Source: Agreia sp. VKM Ac-1783
GTDB taxonomy: Bacteria; Actinomycetota; Actinomycetes; Actinomycetales; Microbacteriaceae
Assembly (NCBI RefSeq): GCF_900177765.1
Contig: NZ_FXWI01000001.1
Location: 682,001-746,000, forward strand
Reading direction: 5' to 3'
Length of the DNA stretch: 64,000 bases
Shown: piece after piece, positions 34,096 through 42,507 of the stretch
Position numbering within the stretch: position 1 is the first letter of the stretch
How the letters are laid out: each line of letters opens with the position of its first letter
Made by a program: the position numbers and the translations under genes
The notes under the pieces: generated by a model
What the model was told of the DNA's origin: nothing
Database searches by the model: none
The model's input: only the letters and a program-made list of their open reading frames with translations

Positions 34096-34448
34096 GCTGT
34101 GCCTTCCTTTCTGATCATGTCGATCAACTGCGTTTCGCCGATGCCGAGTTTCTCTGCCTCGACCATCAGCGGTGCGATGAATTCGTTCTGGAACTGGTCT
34201 CGGCGCTTGGCCACCAGTCGGTCTCGGGCGCCGGATGCGACGAACATGCCGATGCCGCGCTTCTTGTAGAGGATGCCGTCGTCGACGAGCACATTGACTC
34301 CCTTGCCTGCGGTTGCGGGGTTGATGCGATGGAATGCGGCGAACTCGTTCGTCGATGGAACCTGCGACTCTTCGGGAAGGGCGCCGGCGATGATGTCGTT
34401 CTCGATCAGTTCGGCGATCTGCACGAAGATCGGTCGAGAGTCATCCAC
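34092..34448 (-). CDS. GntR-family regulator, YtrA type
   Basis: I prefer the GTG at 34448, giving 118 residues starting VDDSRPIFVQIAELIENDII, because it follows a strong AAGGGG site and matches the usual family start; an ATG at 34472 would add eight charged residues. Residues 1-70 form a GntR winged helix (AGALPEESQVPSTNEFAAF, NPATAGKGVNVLVDDGILY) and a short helical dimer tail follows, as in YtrA proteins. A 12+12-base dyad at 34464-34491 lies just upstream, the expected autorepression site. Target: its own exporter operon. Confidence 0.9.
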   Translation of the reverse strand: MDDSRPIFVQIAELIENDIIAGALPEESQVPSTNEFAAFHRINPATAGKGVNVLVDDGILYKKRGIGMFVASGARDRLVAKRRDQFQNEFIAPLMVEAEKLGIGETQLIDMIRKEGTA

Positions 34449-34463
34449 GACGCGTCCCCTTCG

Positions 34464-34491
34464 TTGGTTCATTACTCATGTAACTAACCAA
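34464..34491. promoter_or_regulatory. YtrA-type operator
   Basis: TTGGTTCATTAC (34464-34475) and GTAACTAACCAA (34480-34491) are inverted copies matching at 10 of 12 positions around TCAT. On the minus strand a TTGACA box (34509-34514) lies upstream, so the dyad covers the likely transcription start of the regulator-exporter operon and would block it when bound. Confidence 0.7.
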
Positions 34492-34556
34492 CCAGGCGGC
34501 ACGGATTCTGTCAACACTTTCTTTTCCATGCCCGACTGGGTCGACATCAGCCTCGC

Positions 34557-34646
34557 CGGTCGAGTAGGCCGCCTGCGGCCGTATCGAGACCACGCCGAGG
34601 CGATCTCGATACGCCGACTCGTTCCTCGCGCGGCTACTCGATCAGC
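34557..34646. repeat. palindromic intergenic repeat, copy 2
   Basis: Diverged second copy of the element at 29931-30018. GGTCGAGTAG near the left end faces CTACTCGATCAGC at the right end, and GTATCGAGA (34581-34589) faces TCTCGATAC (34604-34612). It shares CGATCTCGATACG, CTCGTTCCTCGC and GCTACTCGATCAGCGC with copy 1. It lies between the divergent exporter operon and the yceD-rpmF genes. Confidence 0.78.
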
Positions 34647-34692
34647 GCGCAGCCGGGACGCCGAGCGGCTACGGGCGGTAGACTCGAATGTT

Positions 34693-35256
34693 GTGAACAA
34701 ATTCAAGAAGACTCCCTACACCGTGGGGGTGCACGACCTCATCCACCGGCCCGGCGAGATGCGCGAGCACGAACTCGAGATCGTTGTTCCCGAGAAGCTC
34801 GGCGAGGGCCTCGTGGCCGTTCAGGCCGACTCGATCCTCGACGTCGACGTGCGTCTCGAGGGTCTGCACGACGGCATTCTGGCCTCGGTTCACGTCTCCG
34901 GAACGGCCGACGGCGTCTGCGGGCGCTGCCTCACCGACATCCATCTGCCGGTAGAAGTCGAATTCCAAGACGTTTTCGCGTATTCTCTTGACGAAGCTTT
35001 TGATTACTCGGTTCTCGACGATCACGTCGACCTCGAACCGATGATCAGGGATGCGGTGGTACTTTCACTGCCGTTCCAACCGGTCTGTCGGCCGGATTGC
35101 CCAGGACTAGACCCGGAGACGGGTGAGAAGCTGGCCGATCAGCCGCGTGACGAACCCCAGCAGATCACCGATCCGCGCTGGGCTGCGCTCGCAGGCTTTG
35201 AAGCTTCCACCCAGACTGACCAAGCAGACACCGACGCCTCCGCGCGACCCGAGTGA
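34693..35256 (+). CDS. YceD family (DUF177) rRNA accumulation protein
   Basis: The start is the GTG at 34693; the longer open frame upstream runs through the palindromic repeat and is not coding. The 187-residue protein shows the DUF177 features: HDLIHRPGEMREHELEI early, DGVCGRCLTDIHLPVEVEFQ with the Cys-x2-Cys pair, and CRPDCPGLDPETGEKL near the end. Family members sit immediately before rpmF in most bacteria and promote accumulation of 23S rRNA or the large subunit. rpmF follows after 27 bases. The last 30 residues are an acidic tail. Confidence 0.92.
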   Translation: MNKFKKTPYTVGVHDLIHRPGEMREHELEIVVPEKLGEGLVAVQADSILDVDVRLEGLHDGILASVHVSGTADGVCGRCLTDIHLPVEVEFQDVFAYSLDEAFDYSVLDDHVDLEPMIRDAVVLSLPFQPVCRPDCPGLDPETGEKLADQPRDEPQQITDPRWAALAGFEASTQTDQADTDASARPE

Positions 35257-35283
35257 CCTGAACGATAGAGAAAAGAGAAGATC

Positions 35284-35487
35284 ATGGCTGTTCCGAAGAG
35301 AAAGATGTCGCGGGCTTCCACCCGCATGCGTCGCGCTCAGTGGAAGGCTACGGCCCCCACCCTCGTCAAGACGATCGAGAACGGCAAGACTGTCTACAGC
35401 CTGCCGCACCGCGCCAAGATCGTCGAAGACTCCGCAGGCACCCCCCTGTTCATGGAGTACAAGGGCCGCAAGGTCGCAGACATCTAA
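35284..35487 (+). CDS. rpmF: 50S ribosomal protein L32
   Basis: A 67-residue basic protein beginning [20 protein letters not shown], the universal L32 opening, with LPHRAKIV in the middle. The four cysteines of the zinc-binding form are missing; the segment where CxxC should stand reads [17 protein letters not shown]. So this is the zinc-independent (C-minus) type. It lies in the usual place between yceD and rnc. Confidence 0.95.
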   Translation: MAVPKRKMSRASTRMRRAQWKATAPTLVKTIENGKTVYSLPHRAKIVEDSAGTPLFMEYKGRKVADI

Positions 35488-35537
35488 GACTCCTGCTGTC
35501 GGCAACGACAACAGATGCGTCACCAAGGAGCGCCTCG

Positions 35538-36269
35538 ATGGTTTCTGAACACGAAACCGACGGGTCGCTCCTTTTGGCGACTCTGCAGATCGATCTTCCC
35601 GACGACCTGCTCGAGCTCGCACTGACTCACCGCTCGTACTCCTACGAGCACGGCGGCATTCCCACTAACGAGCGCCTCGAGTTCCTCGGCGACTCGATTC
35701 TGGGCCAGGCCGTCACGGTCATGCTCTACCGCCGCTTTCCCGATCTCGAAGAGGGCGAACTGGCCAAGCGCCGCGCCAGCCTCGTGTCGACGGTCGCTCT
35801 GGCGGAGATCGCCCGAGGCATCGAACTGGGCCGTTTCGTTCGACTGGGCCGCGGCGAAGAGCTCACGGGAGGGCGCGACAAGCCGTCGATTCTCGCCGAC
35901 ACGATGGAGGCCGTCATCGGCGCCAGCTATCTGGGCGCGGGCCCAGATGCGGCGACCGCGCTCGTGCTTCGTCTCGTAGCCCCCCTCGCCACTGCTCCCG
36001 GTCACTTCCGCATCTCGATGGACCCCAAGACGTCGCTGCAGGAGGCCGCCGGCCAGAAGGGTCTGGCCGCTCCCGTGTATGAACTGAGCGAATCCGGCCC
36101 CGACCACCAGAAGGTGTTCGTCGCCACCGTGCGCGTGTCGACCACGGCCGGAGCCGTCGTGGTGCAGGCCACGGGCGAGGGGCCGTCGAAGAAGCAGGCC
36201 GAGGCATCCGCTGCCCGTGATGCCGTGGCCATGCTGGCGGCGCAGCCGACAGAATCGGCATCGGCCTAG
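35538..36269 (+). CDS. rnc: ribonuclease III
   Basis: The start is the ATG at 35538 behind AAGGAG (35525-35530). The 243-residue enzyme has the RNase III signature NERLEFLGDSILG near residue 40, with catalytic Glu and Asp, and a second metal site in DTMEAVIGASYLGAG near residue 120. A C-terminal double-stranded RNA-binding domain (residues 155-230) contains DPKTSLQEAAGQKG and GPSKKQAEASAARDA. It cleaves double-stranded RNA in rRNA maturation and mRNA decay. mutM starts one base after the stop codon. Confidence 0.96.
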   Translation: MVSEHETDGSLLLATLQIDLPDDLLELALTHRSYSYEHGGIPTNERLEFLGDSILGQAVTVMLYRRFPDLEEGELAKRRASLVSTVALAEIARGIELGRFVRLGRGEELTGGRDKPSILADTMEAVIGASYLGAGPDAATALVLRLVAPLATAPGHFRISMDPKTSLQEAAGQKGLAAPVYELSESGPDHQKVFVATVRVSTTAGAVVVQATGEGPSKKQAEASAARDAVAMLAAQPTESASA

Positions 36270-36270
36270 A

Positions 36271-37191
36271 GTGCCCGAACTCCCCGAAGTCGAGGTCGTG
36301 CGGGCGGGCCTCGAGCGGGCCGTCTCGGGCGCGCACGTCACCGCCGTCGAGGTCTTCGACCAGCGCTCGCTCAAACGACACAGCCCTGCGGCGGGCGCCT
36401 TCGTCGACCTGCTCGAGGGGCGCCGGATGCTGTCGGCTGTGCGCCGAGGCAAGTTCCTGTGGTTCCCACTCGACGACGCGACGGATGTCGGCGGTCGGGC
36501 TCTGGTGACCCACCTCGGCATGAGTGGACAGGTTCTGCTGCGAACGCCGGGCGTCGAGGAGGACGGCCTGCTGCGCATCCGGCTGCACATCGAGCATCCC
36601 GAGCACGGCGAGTTCTGGGTGAACTTCGTCGACCAGCGCATCTTCGGCTCGATGGCCGTCGACTCCCTTCAGTCGACGGTCGACGGACGTGCCGCGGGGC
36701 GGGGGAGCGAGCTCGCATCGATTCCTAGCCAGGTGTCGCACATCGCTCGTGACCCGCTTGATCCCGCATTCAGCGACGCGGCCTTCTTCGCGTCGCTTGC
36801 TCGCAAGAACACCGGCATCAAGAGGGCGATGCTCGACCAGAACCTCATCAGCGGCATCGGCAATATCTACGCCGACGAGTCGCTGTGGGCGGCGCGCATC
36901 CACTACGCCCAGCCCGCGTCGTCGCTGTCGCGCGCCAAGGCGAAGCTGCTGCTGGCCGAGGTGCGATTCGTGCTCGAGAAGGCCCTCGCCGAGGGAGGAA
37001 CGAGCTTCGACGCGCAGTACGTGAATGTGAACGGCGCATCCGGATATTTCTCGCACAGCCTCAACGCCTACGGGCGGCAGGGCCAGCCGTGTCCGCGCTG
37101 TGGACGCCCGATCGTGCGCGAGAACTTCATGAATCGCGGGTCGCATTTCTGCGCCCACTGCCAGCGGCTACGGAGTGTTCCGCAGGGCTGA
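36271..37191 (+). CDS. mutM: formamidopyrimidine-DNA glycosylase
   Basis: The start is the GTG at 36271, so that after removal of the initiator the catalytic N-terminal proline and glutamate come from PELPEVEVVRAGLE. The 306-residue protein has the conserved Lys in SLKRHSPAA, LISGIGNIYADESLW in the helix-two-turn-helix, and a C-terminal zinc finger of two Cys pairs (CPRCGRP and CAHCQR). It removes 8-oxoguanine and formamidopyrimidines from DNA and nicks the strand. It follows rnc directly, the common actinobacterial order. Confidence 0.95.
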   Translation: MPELPEVEVVRAGLERAVSGAHVTAVEVFDQRSLKRHSPAAGAFVDLLEGRRMLSAVRRGKFLWFPLDDATDVGGRALVTHLGMSGQVLLRTPGVEEDGLLRIRLHIEHPEHGEFWVNFVDQRIFGSMAVDSLQSTVDGRAAGRGSELASIPSQVSHIARDPLDPAFSDAAFFASLARKNTGIKRAMLDQNLISGIGNIYADESLWAARIHYAQPASSLSRAKAKLLLAEVRFVLEKALAEGGTSFDAQYVNVNGASGYFSHSLNAYGRQGQPCPRCGRPIVRENFMNRGSHFCAHCQRLRSVPQG

Positions 37192-37269
37192 TTGAGAGGA
37201 TGCTCACCGGATGCTCAGGGTCGGTGCGTGCATACTTGCCGCTGATCATTCGAACAGGAAGGACTCGGC

Positions 37270-38877
37270 GTGAGCGAAAACGACGCATCGAGTGGGCCCC
37301 AGTTGGAGCCCTGGTTCAGCGAGACCCCGAAACCGCGCCGACGCCCTGAGGCGGAGACGGTGCCGATCGAGGCGCTGTCCGGCGTCGACTTCTCGAATGA
37401 CACTTCGCCGATGATTACAGCGCCCACCGAGCAGCTCTCGGTGGAGCAGCAGGAGCAGCCGTGGTTCGAGCGCGACATTGACGCCCAGTCGGAGGCATCC
37501 GGCACGGAGGGTGAAGCCGCCGTGGCCGCATCAGCCGAGCCTGCGGAAAGACCGAACGCCCGCCGTCGCCGTCTGCGCCGCACCAGCCTCGCCGTGCTCG
37601 GAGGAGCCCGTCCCGACGCCATCGAGGGTGCGCCCGGCGACCGCCAGGCGTACTCATCGATGGCACTCATCCTGATGTTCACCGCCACGGTCGCGGCGTT
37701 GTCGATGGCCTTCGCTCTCGGCATGGTGTTCCACGCCGACTGGTTCTGGTTCATTCCCGTGGGTATCTTCTGGGGTGCGGGGATCTTCGCCATCGACAGG
37801 GCTCTCACCATCCAGCTGTCGAATACGAAAGGTGCGTGGAAGACCACCTTCGCCGTCGTTCCGCGTGTGCTGCTCGCCGCCATTCTCGGCACGGTCATCT
37901 CGACGCCGGTCACCCTGCAGATCTTCGCGCCCGAGATCAGCGCCCAGATTCTGGTGATGGAAGCCGAGGCGCGCACCTCGTTCGCGAACCAGCTCGCCAG
38001 CGATCCGATTCTCTCGACCGAAGACTCAGTGCGCGCCGCGATCGCGAGCAACCAGGCGATCATCGACAAGAGCGATGCGGTCGACCCGATGACCGACCCC
38101 ACCTACGCCGCCGCGAAGAAGGCCGAGGATGCGGCGCTCGCCGATCTCAACGCCAAGACCGCCGCGTGGCAGTCCGAGGCCAACGGCACCGGGGGCACGG
38201 GCCAGTTCGGTGCGGGCGCCGTCACGGCGGTGGCGAAGGAGGCCGTCGATGCGGCCCAGACCGTCTACGACCAGGCGCAGAAAGCAACCGCTGCGGCACT
38301 CGCGACCGCGCAGCCCGCCCTGACATCGCAGTTGAAGGATTCGAAGACCACGGCCGAGGCCGCGCTCACCAAGGCGCAGGCAGACCTGGCCACGATCGAG
38401 CAGCGCAAGTCCGACTTCCAGGCGCAGAACGATGCTGCCGTGTCATCGAGCGACGGCATCAGCAACCGCCTCACCGCGCTCGACCGGCTGAGCAAAGAGA
38501 GCCCGTCCGCGGGACTCGCCCACGTCATGGTGTTCCTGCTGTTCTTCGCGATCGAGCTGCTTCCGGTGATCATCAAGCTGCTGCGCAACCTCGGCAACAA
38601 AGAGTCAGTGCACGACGAGACCGCGCGCGAGCACGACCGCACCGAGATCGCGCGGGTGCGCCAGCAGTTCGCGCTCGAGCGCGACCAAGCGCTTCTGGAT
38701 GCTCAGATCACCTCGGGCAGGCTGGCCACGCTGAGGCAGCTGGCCGAGCACGAGGAAGAACTCGCTCTCGCCACGGGCAAGGAGCGCAACGTCGGACTCG
38801 ACGACCGGGTTCGCAGCAAGAGCCAGGACTTCTTCGACGAATGGGATCGCGAGCAGACCGCTCAGCGCCGCCGCTGA
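37270..38877 (+). CDS. DUF4407-type membrane protein with long extracytoplasmic coiled coil
   Basis: The 535-residue protein starts at a GTG. Residues 1-110 are a hydrophilic, probably disordered cytoplasmic stretch ending in RRRRLRR. Two membrane helices follow (about 137-157 and 163-180), then GIFAIDRALTIQLSN, the Asp-Arg motif of DUF4407, and a third helix (about 197-217). A predicted coiled coil of about 190 residues rich in Ala, Asp, Glu and Gln lies between this and a fourth helix near 420-440, and a charged cytoplasmic helix closes the protein. No enzyme motif is seen and its function is unknown. Its stop directly abuts the convergent DUF1275 gene. Confidence 0.85.
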   Translation: MSENDASSGPQLEPWFSETPKPRRRPEAETVPIEALSGVDFSNDTSPMITAPTEQLSVEQQEQPWFERDIDAQSEASGTEGEAAVAASAEPAERPNARRRRLRRTSLAVLGGARPDAIEGAPGDRQAYSSMALILMFTATVAALSMAFALGMVFHADWFWFIPVGIFWGAGIFAIDRALTIQLSNTKGAWKTTFAVVPRVLLAAILGTVISTPVTLQIFAPEISAQILVMEAEARTSFANQLASDPILSTEDSVRAAIASNQAIIDKSDAVDPMTDPTYAAAKKAEDAALADLNAKTAAWQSEANGTGGTGQFGAGAVTAVAKEAVDAAQTVYDQAQKATAAALATAQPALTSQLKDSKTTAEAALTKAQADLATIEQRKSDFQAQNDAAVSSSDGISNRLTALDRLSKESPSAGLAHVMVFLLFFAIELLPVIIKLLRNLGNKESVHDETAREHDRTEIARVRQQFALERDQALLDAQITSGRLATLRQLAEHEEELALATGKERNVGLDDRVRSKSQDFFDEWDREQTAQRRR

Positions 38878-39597
38878 TCAGGCGGTGACATCTACCTCAG
38901 CCGGCTCGACAGGAGCGTGGTGGGGGCGACCGGTGAGGTGGCCCGTCAGGGCGACCAGAAGAGTGATGAAGGCGGCCAGGGCCACGCCCCAGCCGATGTG
39001 GATGGTGAGCAGGAGAGCTCCGACGGCGGCGCCTCCGCCGATGAGCAGGATGGCGCCGGCGCGACGGAACCACGGCTGACCCGAGCCGCCGGCCAGTCGC
39101 GAGTCGGCAGCGAGACCCGTGATGGTCGACGTCACCACAACCGTGGTGACGTCTTTGACCGCGATGTGCCGCGCTGTCGCAGCCTGAACGCCCATGACCA
39201 GGGCGAAGCATCCGGTGAAGATGTATTCGTAGGGGGGTGGGGGAGGCCCGTCGAAGACGAAGAGGGCGATGGTCAGGCCGACCATGACCGTTCCCACGAT
39301 GCTGAACAGCACGGTGCTGTGCGTGGTCCAGCCGACCTTGACGGGTCGCAGGACCCGACCGCCGATCGCGGCTCCCAGCATGAAGGCGAACAATGCGACG
39401 AGTGGGCCGATGACGGGCAGGCCGTCGGCGCCGGCGATCGCCATGCCGAGGATCACGACGTTGCCGGTCATGTTCGCGGTGAACACCCTGTCGAGTCCGA
39501 GGTAGCCCACCGCGTCGGCGATGCCGGTCGAGAACGTGAGAGCGAGCATCAGGCCCAGATGAAGATTGGCGGGCTTGCTGCGGAGTCTTCGGAGCAC
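38878..39597 (-). CDS. DUF1275 (YoaK-type) membrane protein
   Basis: The 239-residue protein, started at a GTG, contains FSTGIADAVGYLGLDRVFTANMTGNVV, split here as STGIADAVGYLGL and FTANMTGNVVILG, the hallmark of DUF1275 membrane proteins, and VVVTSTITGLAADS in the second half. About seven helices span the membrane. Transport of a small solute has been suggested for the family, but no function is proved. It is convergent with and directly adjacent to the DUF4407 gene and divergent from the amidase operon at 39708. Confidence 0.88.
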   Translation of the reverse strand: MLRRLRSKPANLHLGLMLALTFSTGIADAVGYLGLDRVFTANMTGNVVILGMAIAGADGLPVIGPLVALFAFMLGAAIGGRVLRPVKVGWTTHSTVLFSIVGTVMVGLTIALFVFDGPPPPPYEYIFTGCFALVMGVQAATARHIAVKDVTTVVVTSTITGLAADSRLAGGSGQPWFRRAGAILLIGGGAAVGALLLTIHIGWGVALAAFITLLVALTGHLTGRPHHAPVEPAEVDVTA

Positions 39598-39707
39598 GGG
39601 GCACCTGATCTTTCGATGTCTCTGGGCGTGGCGGGGCTGTCGACTGGCGCACGATACTCTCGAAGCGACCCTCCCATCTTTCCAGACTTCGGAAGGCGCG
39701 CATTCGG

Positions 39708-40805
39708 ATGCCGTTCACCGCACCGCTCCAGCCCGGACAGGGATTCATCCAGTCCGCTCACTACCTGCCTGCGACTGTCGAGAACGTGCTCTGGGGGCGA
39801 CTTCCCTGCGCCGCCGACGCAGCTGTCCTCACCATCGACTCCGGCGACGAAGCCACGATCGACACGCTCAGTCACGAGGGCGTGCTCGAAGACCAGGGCC
39901 GCGATCCGGCCGCGTACTTCGCGGGCCACGGCGTGAGTCGCGAGAACGTGCTCGACGACGCGGTAGCGCTCGCGGCATCCGGCTACCAGCGCGACCCCAG
40001 GGTCGACGGCCCGCACGTCGTGACCGGGCCCATTCGCATCCGGGGCGCGAAGCCGGGCGATCTGCTGAAGATGACGGTGCTCGAGGCGACCCCGCGCGTT
40101 CCCTACGGCGTGATCTCGAACAGGCACGGCAGGGGAGCGCTTCCCGGCGAGTTTCCGCTTGTAGCGGGTGCCGTGAGCATCTTCGCCGCGGTCGACGACG
40201 ACCCCGACGGCAGCCAGGTCGGCACCCTTCCACTCGTCGCCGGGGGAGAGCACTCGGTGCGATTCCCGCTGCGCCCGTTCCTCGGAATCATGGGCGTGGC
40301 CGTTGCCGGATCGACGCGTCCGCACTCGGTTCCGCCCGGCCCGCACGGGGGGAATATCGACATCAACCTGCTCACCGAAGGCAGCTCGCTCTACCTCCCC
40401 GTTCAGGTCGACGGCGCGCTGGCCTACGTCGGAGACCCGCACTTCGCGCAGGGTGACGGTGAGGTGGCGCTGACCGCTATGGAGGCGTCGCTGAGGGTGA
40501 CCGTGCGCTTCGAGGTCGTTCCGCAGAGCGATGCTCTCGCGGCATTCGGCGCCCTCGTCGGACCTCTTGCCGAGACCCAGGAGTTCCTCGTTCCGACAGG
40601 AATGGACGAAGACCTCGATGAGGCGGCGCGAAAGTGCGTGCGTGCTGCGATCTCGCTGCTGCATGCCCGATACGGCATGGATGAAGACCTCGCCTACGCC
40701 TACCTCAGCGCGGCCACCGACTTCAATATCTCCCAGGTCGTCGACCTGGTCACCGGCGTGCACGCCCGCGTTCGCGTCTCGGACTTCGAAGGACCCCATG
40801 CCTGA
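39708..40805 (+). CDS. acetamidase/formamidase family amidohydrolase
   Basis: The 365-residue protein has the FmdA/AmdA family layout. GPIRIRGAKPGDLLKMTVLE comes in the first third. RPFLGIMGVA, then a PPGPHGGNIDINLLTEGSSL segment with the metal-binding residues, follow in the middle, and VGDPHFAQGDGEV after it. These enzymes cleave simple amides such as formamide or acetamide to acid and ammonia. Here the last eight bases overlap the gene for an HpxZ-amidase fusion, and the next gene makes oxalurate as product. So an amide on that route (oxamate, carbamate or formamide-type) is a sensible guess. Substrate unproved. Confidence 0.88.
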   Translation: MPFTAPLQPGQGFIQSAHYLPATVENVLWGRLPCAADAAVLTIDSGDEATIDTLSHEGVLEDQGRDPAAYFAGHGVSRENVLDDAVALAASGYQRDPRVDGPHVVTGPIRIRGAKPGDLLKMTVLEATPRVPYGVISNRHGRGALPGEFPLVAGAVSIFAAVDDDPDGSQVGTLPLVAGGEHSVRFPLRPFLGIMGVAVAGSTRPHSVPPGPHGGNIDINLLTEGSSLYLPVQVDGALAYVGDPHFAQGDGEVALTAMEASLRVTVRFEVVPQSDALAAFGALVGPLAETQEFLVPTGMDEDLDEAARKCVRAAISLLHARYGMDEDLAYAYLSAATDFNISQVVDLVTGVHARVRVSDFEGPHA

Positions 40806-42360
40806 GCGAATCTCTCCTACGTCGGTCACGGGCGACCTGCCAGAGGGGCTCCTCGACGCCTTCTGGGCGTATGAGAACGCCCTCCTCGACAACGACCTCG
40901 ATGCGCTCGATGCGGCCTTCGCCCCGGGCGATGCGACATTGCGCGGCGACGCGGGCGGCCTCCTGGTCGGCCACGATCGCATCAGCTCGTTCCGCGGTGC
41001 CCGAGGCGGCGTGCCCGCCCGCACCGTCACGTCGCTGCACGTGCGTGTGCTCTCTGACACTCATGCCCTCATCGTCAGCGAGAACCGGCCCAGCTCGGGC
41101 GGGCGCGGTCTCATCACCCAGCTGTGGGTGACGCATCCGGATGCCGACGGCTGGGTCATCGAGTCGGCCCAGGTCGCCGGTGCCCCCGCGGCCATGAACA
41201 CGGCGGTCTGGCGCGTGCTCGGCAACCCGCTTGTGACCTCGACGGCCTCGAGGGGCGGCGCGCTCGAGGGCGAGACCGTTGCGGTGAAAGATCTCTTCGA
41301 CGTGCGCGGCTTCGCTGTCGGTGCAGGCATTCCCGAATATCTCGCGGAGGCGGATGCTGCCGAGGCCCACGCGCCCGCCCTCGCCGCCTTACTCGCGGCC
41401 GGCGCATCCGTTCGAGGCATCGCCCAGACCGACGAGTTCGCCTACTCGATCGCGGGCAAGAACGTGCACTACGGCACTCCGCCGAACCCAGCGGTTCCCG
41501 GCGCGATCCCCGGCGGCTCTTCGAGCGGGCCCGCATCCGCGGTGGCCATGGGACACGCGAGCATCGGGCTCGCCACAGACACCGCCGGGTCGATCCGAGT
41601 GCCGGCGTCGTATCAAGGGCTCTGGGGACTGCGCACCACCCACGGTGCCGTCGACTCGGGCGGGCTGCTGCCGCTGGCTGCGTCGTTCGACACGATCGGA
41701 TGGCTCACGCGGTCGGGCTCGGTGCTGCGCGCCGCAGCCGCCAGCACGCTCGCTGCAGAGTCGCAGCAGCCTGTCGAGCCGCAGTTCGTGATCTCGACAG
41801 AGCTGCTCTTCGCCGCCGACCCCGCGATGCAGGGCGCGCTGGTGGATGCCGTGGGACGGCTCGAGACCGTCGGCCTGATCGCCGAGGTGGCCGTGGTCGA
41901 CCTCGGCGACACGTCCGGCTTCTTCGAGGCGTTCCGCACCGTTCAGGGTGCCGAGGCATGGCGCCAGCACGGCGAGTGGATCACCGCGCATCCGGGAGTG
42001 CTCGCGAGCGACGTCGCCTCGAGATTCGAGGTGGCGTCGGCCATTACCGAAAATCAGGAGTCCTCGGCGCGCGCGGTGCTCGCGGCCGCTCGAACTCAGC
42101 TCGACGAGGCCCTGGCCGGGCGCATCCTGTTGCTGCCGTCGACGGCGTCGACCGCGCCGTCGTTGACCGCCGACCCCGCCGAGATCGACGCTGCCAGGGC
42201 GGCCACGCTCGCGCTCACCTGCTTCGCGGGCATCGGCGGATACCCCGCGCTGTCTGTGCCGCTGCTTCAGGTGAACGGGGCTCCGGCCGGCCTCTGTCTC
42301 GTCGGCCCCCGCGGCACCGACCTCGCACTCGTCGACATCGCGGCCACGTTCCTCCCCTGA
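40798..42360 (+). CDS. fusion of HpxZ/AtzH-like domain and amidase-signature enzyme
   Basis: The start at 40798 overlaps the previous gene by eight bases. Residues 1-135 form a small SnoaL-like domain of the DUF3225 (AtzH/HpxZ) type: ENALLDNDLDALDAAFA, GRDRISSFR-like LLVGHDRISSFRGARGG and SLHVRVLSDTHALIVSE. Residues 140-520 are an amidase-signature hydrolase with catalytic Lys in ETVAVKDLFDVRG, the cis-Ser in PGAIPGGSSSGPASAVA and the nucleophile in DTAGSIRVPASYQG. In enterobacterial purine degradation HpxZ and the amidase HpxY are separate proteins for oxalurate use; here they are one chain, two genes before or after other purine genes and directly before pucG. Best guess: oxalurate or related ureide hydrolase. 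Confidence 0.85.
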   Translation: MPERISPTSVTGDLPEGLLDAFWAYENALLDNDLDALDAAFAPGDATLRGDAGGLLVGHDRISSFRGARGGVPARTVTSLHVRVLSDTHALIVSENRPSSGGRGLITQLWVTHPDADGWVIESAQVAGAPAAMNTAVWRVLGNPLVTSTASRGGALEGETVAVKDLFDVRGFAVGAGIPEYLAEADAAEAHAPALAALLAAGASVRGIAQTDEFAYSIAGKNVHYGTPPNPAVPGAIPGGSSSGPASAVAMGHASIGLATDTAGSIRVPASYQGLWGLRTTHGAVDSGGLLPLAASFDTIGWLTRSGSVLRAAAASTLAAESQQPVEPQFVISTELLFAADPAMQGALVDAVGRLETVGLIAEVAVVDLGDTSGFFEAFRTVQGAEAWRQHGEWITAHPGVLASDVASRFEVASAITENQESSARAVLAAARTQLDEALAGRILLLPSTASTAPSLTADPAEIDAARAATLALTCFAGIGGYPALSVPLLQVNGAPAGLCLVGPRGTDLALVDIAATFLP

Positions 42361-42384
42361 GCCCTCGCTCCCTGAGCTGTAACC

Positions 42385-42399
42385 CGCGTGAAACACGCG
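42385..42399. promoter_or_regulatory. palindrome CGCGTG-AAA-CACGCG upstream of pucG
   Basis: CGCGTG (42385-42390) and CACGCG (42394-42399) are a perfect 6-base inverted repeat with an AAA spacer, directly followed by TAGAAT (42405-42410), which looks like a -10 element. It lies in the 147 bases between the amidase fusion and pucG, so pucG may have its own regulated promoter. Confidence 0.5.
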
Positions 42400-42507
42400 T
42401 TCCGTAGAATCGAATCCTGAAACAGGTGATTCATTCTCAGCGAAAGCGGTCAGCTCATCTCACTCTCGTCTCTGCCCCAGCCCATCAACCCGCCGCAGCG
42501 ACTCCTC

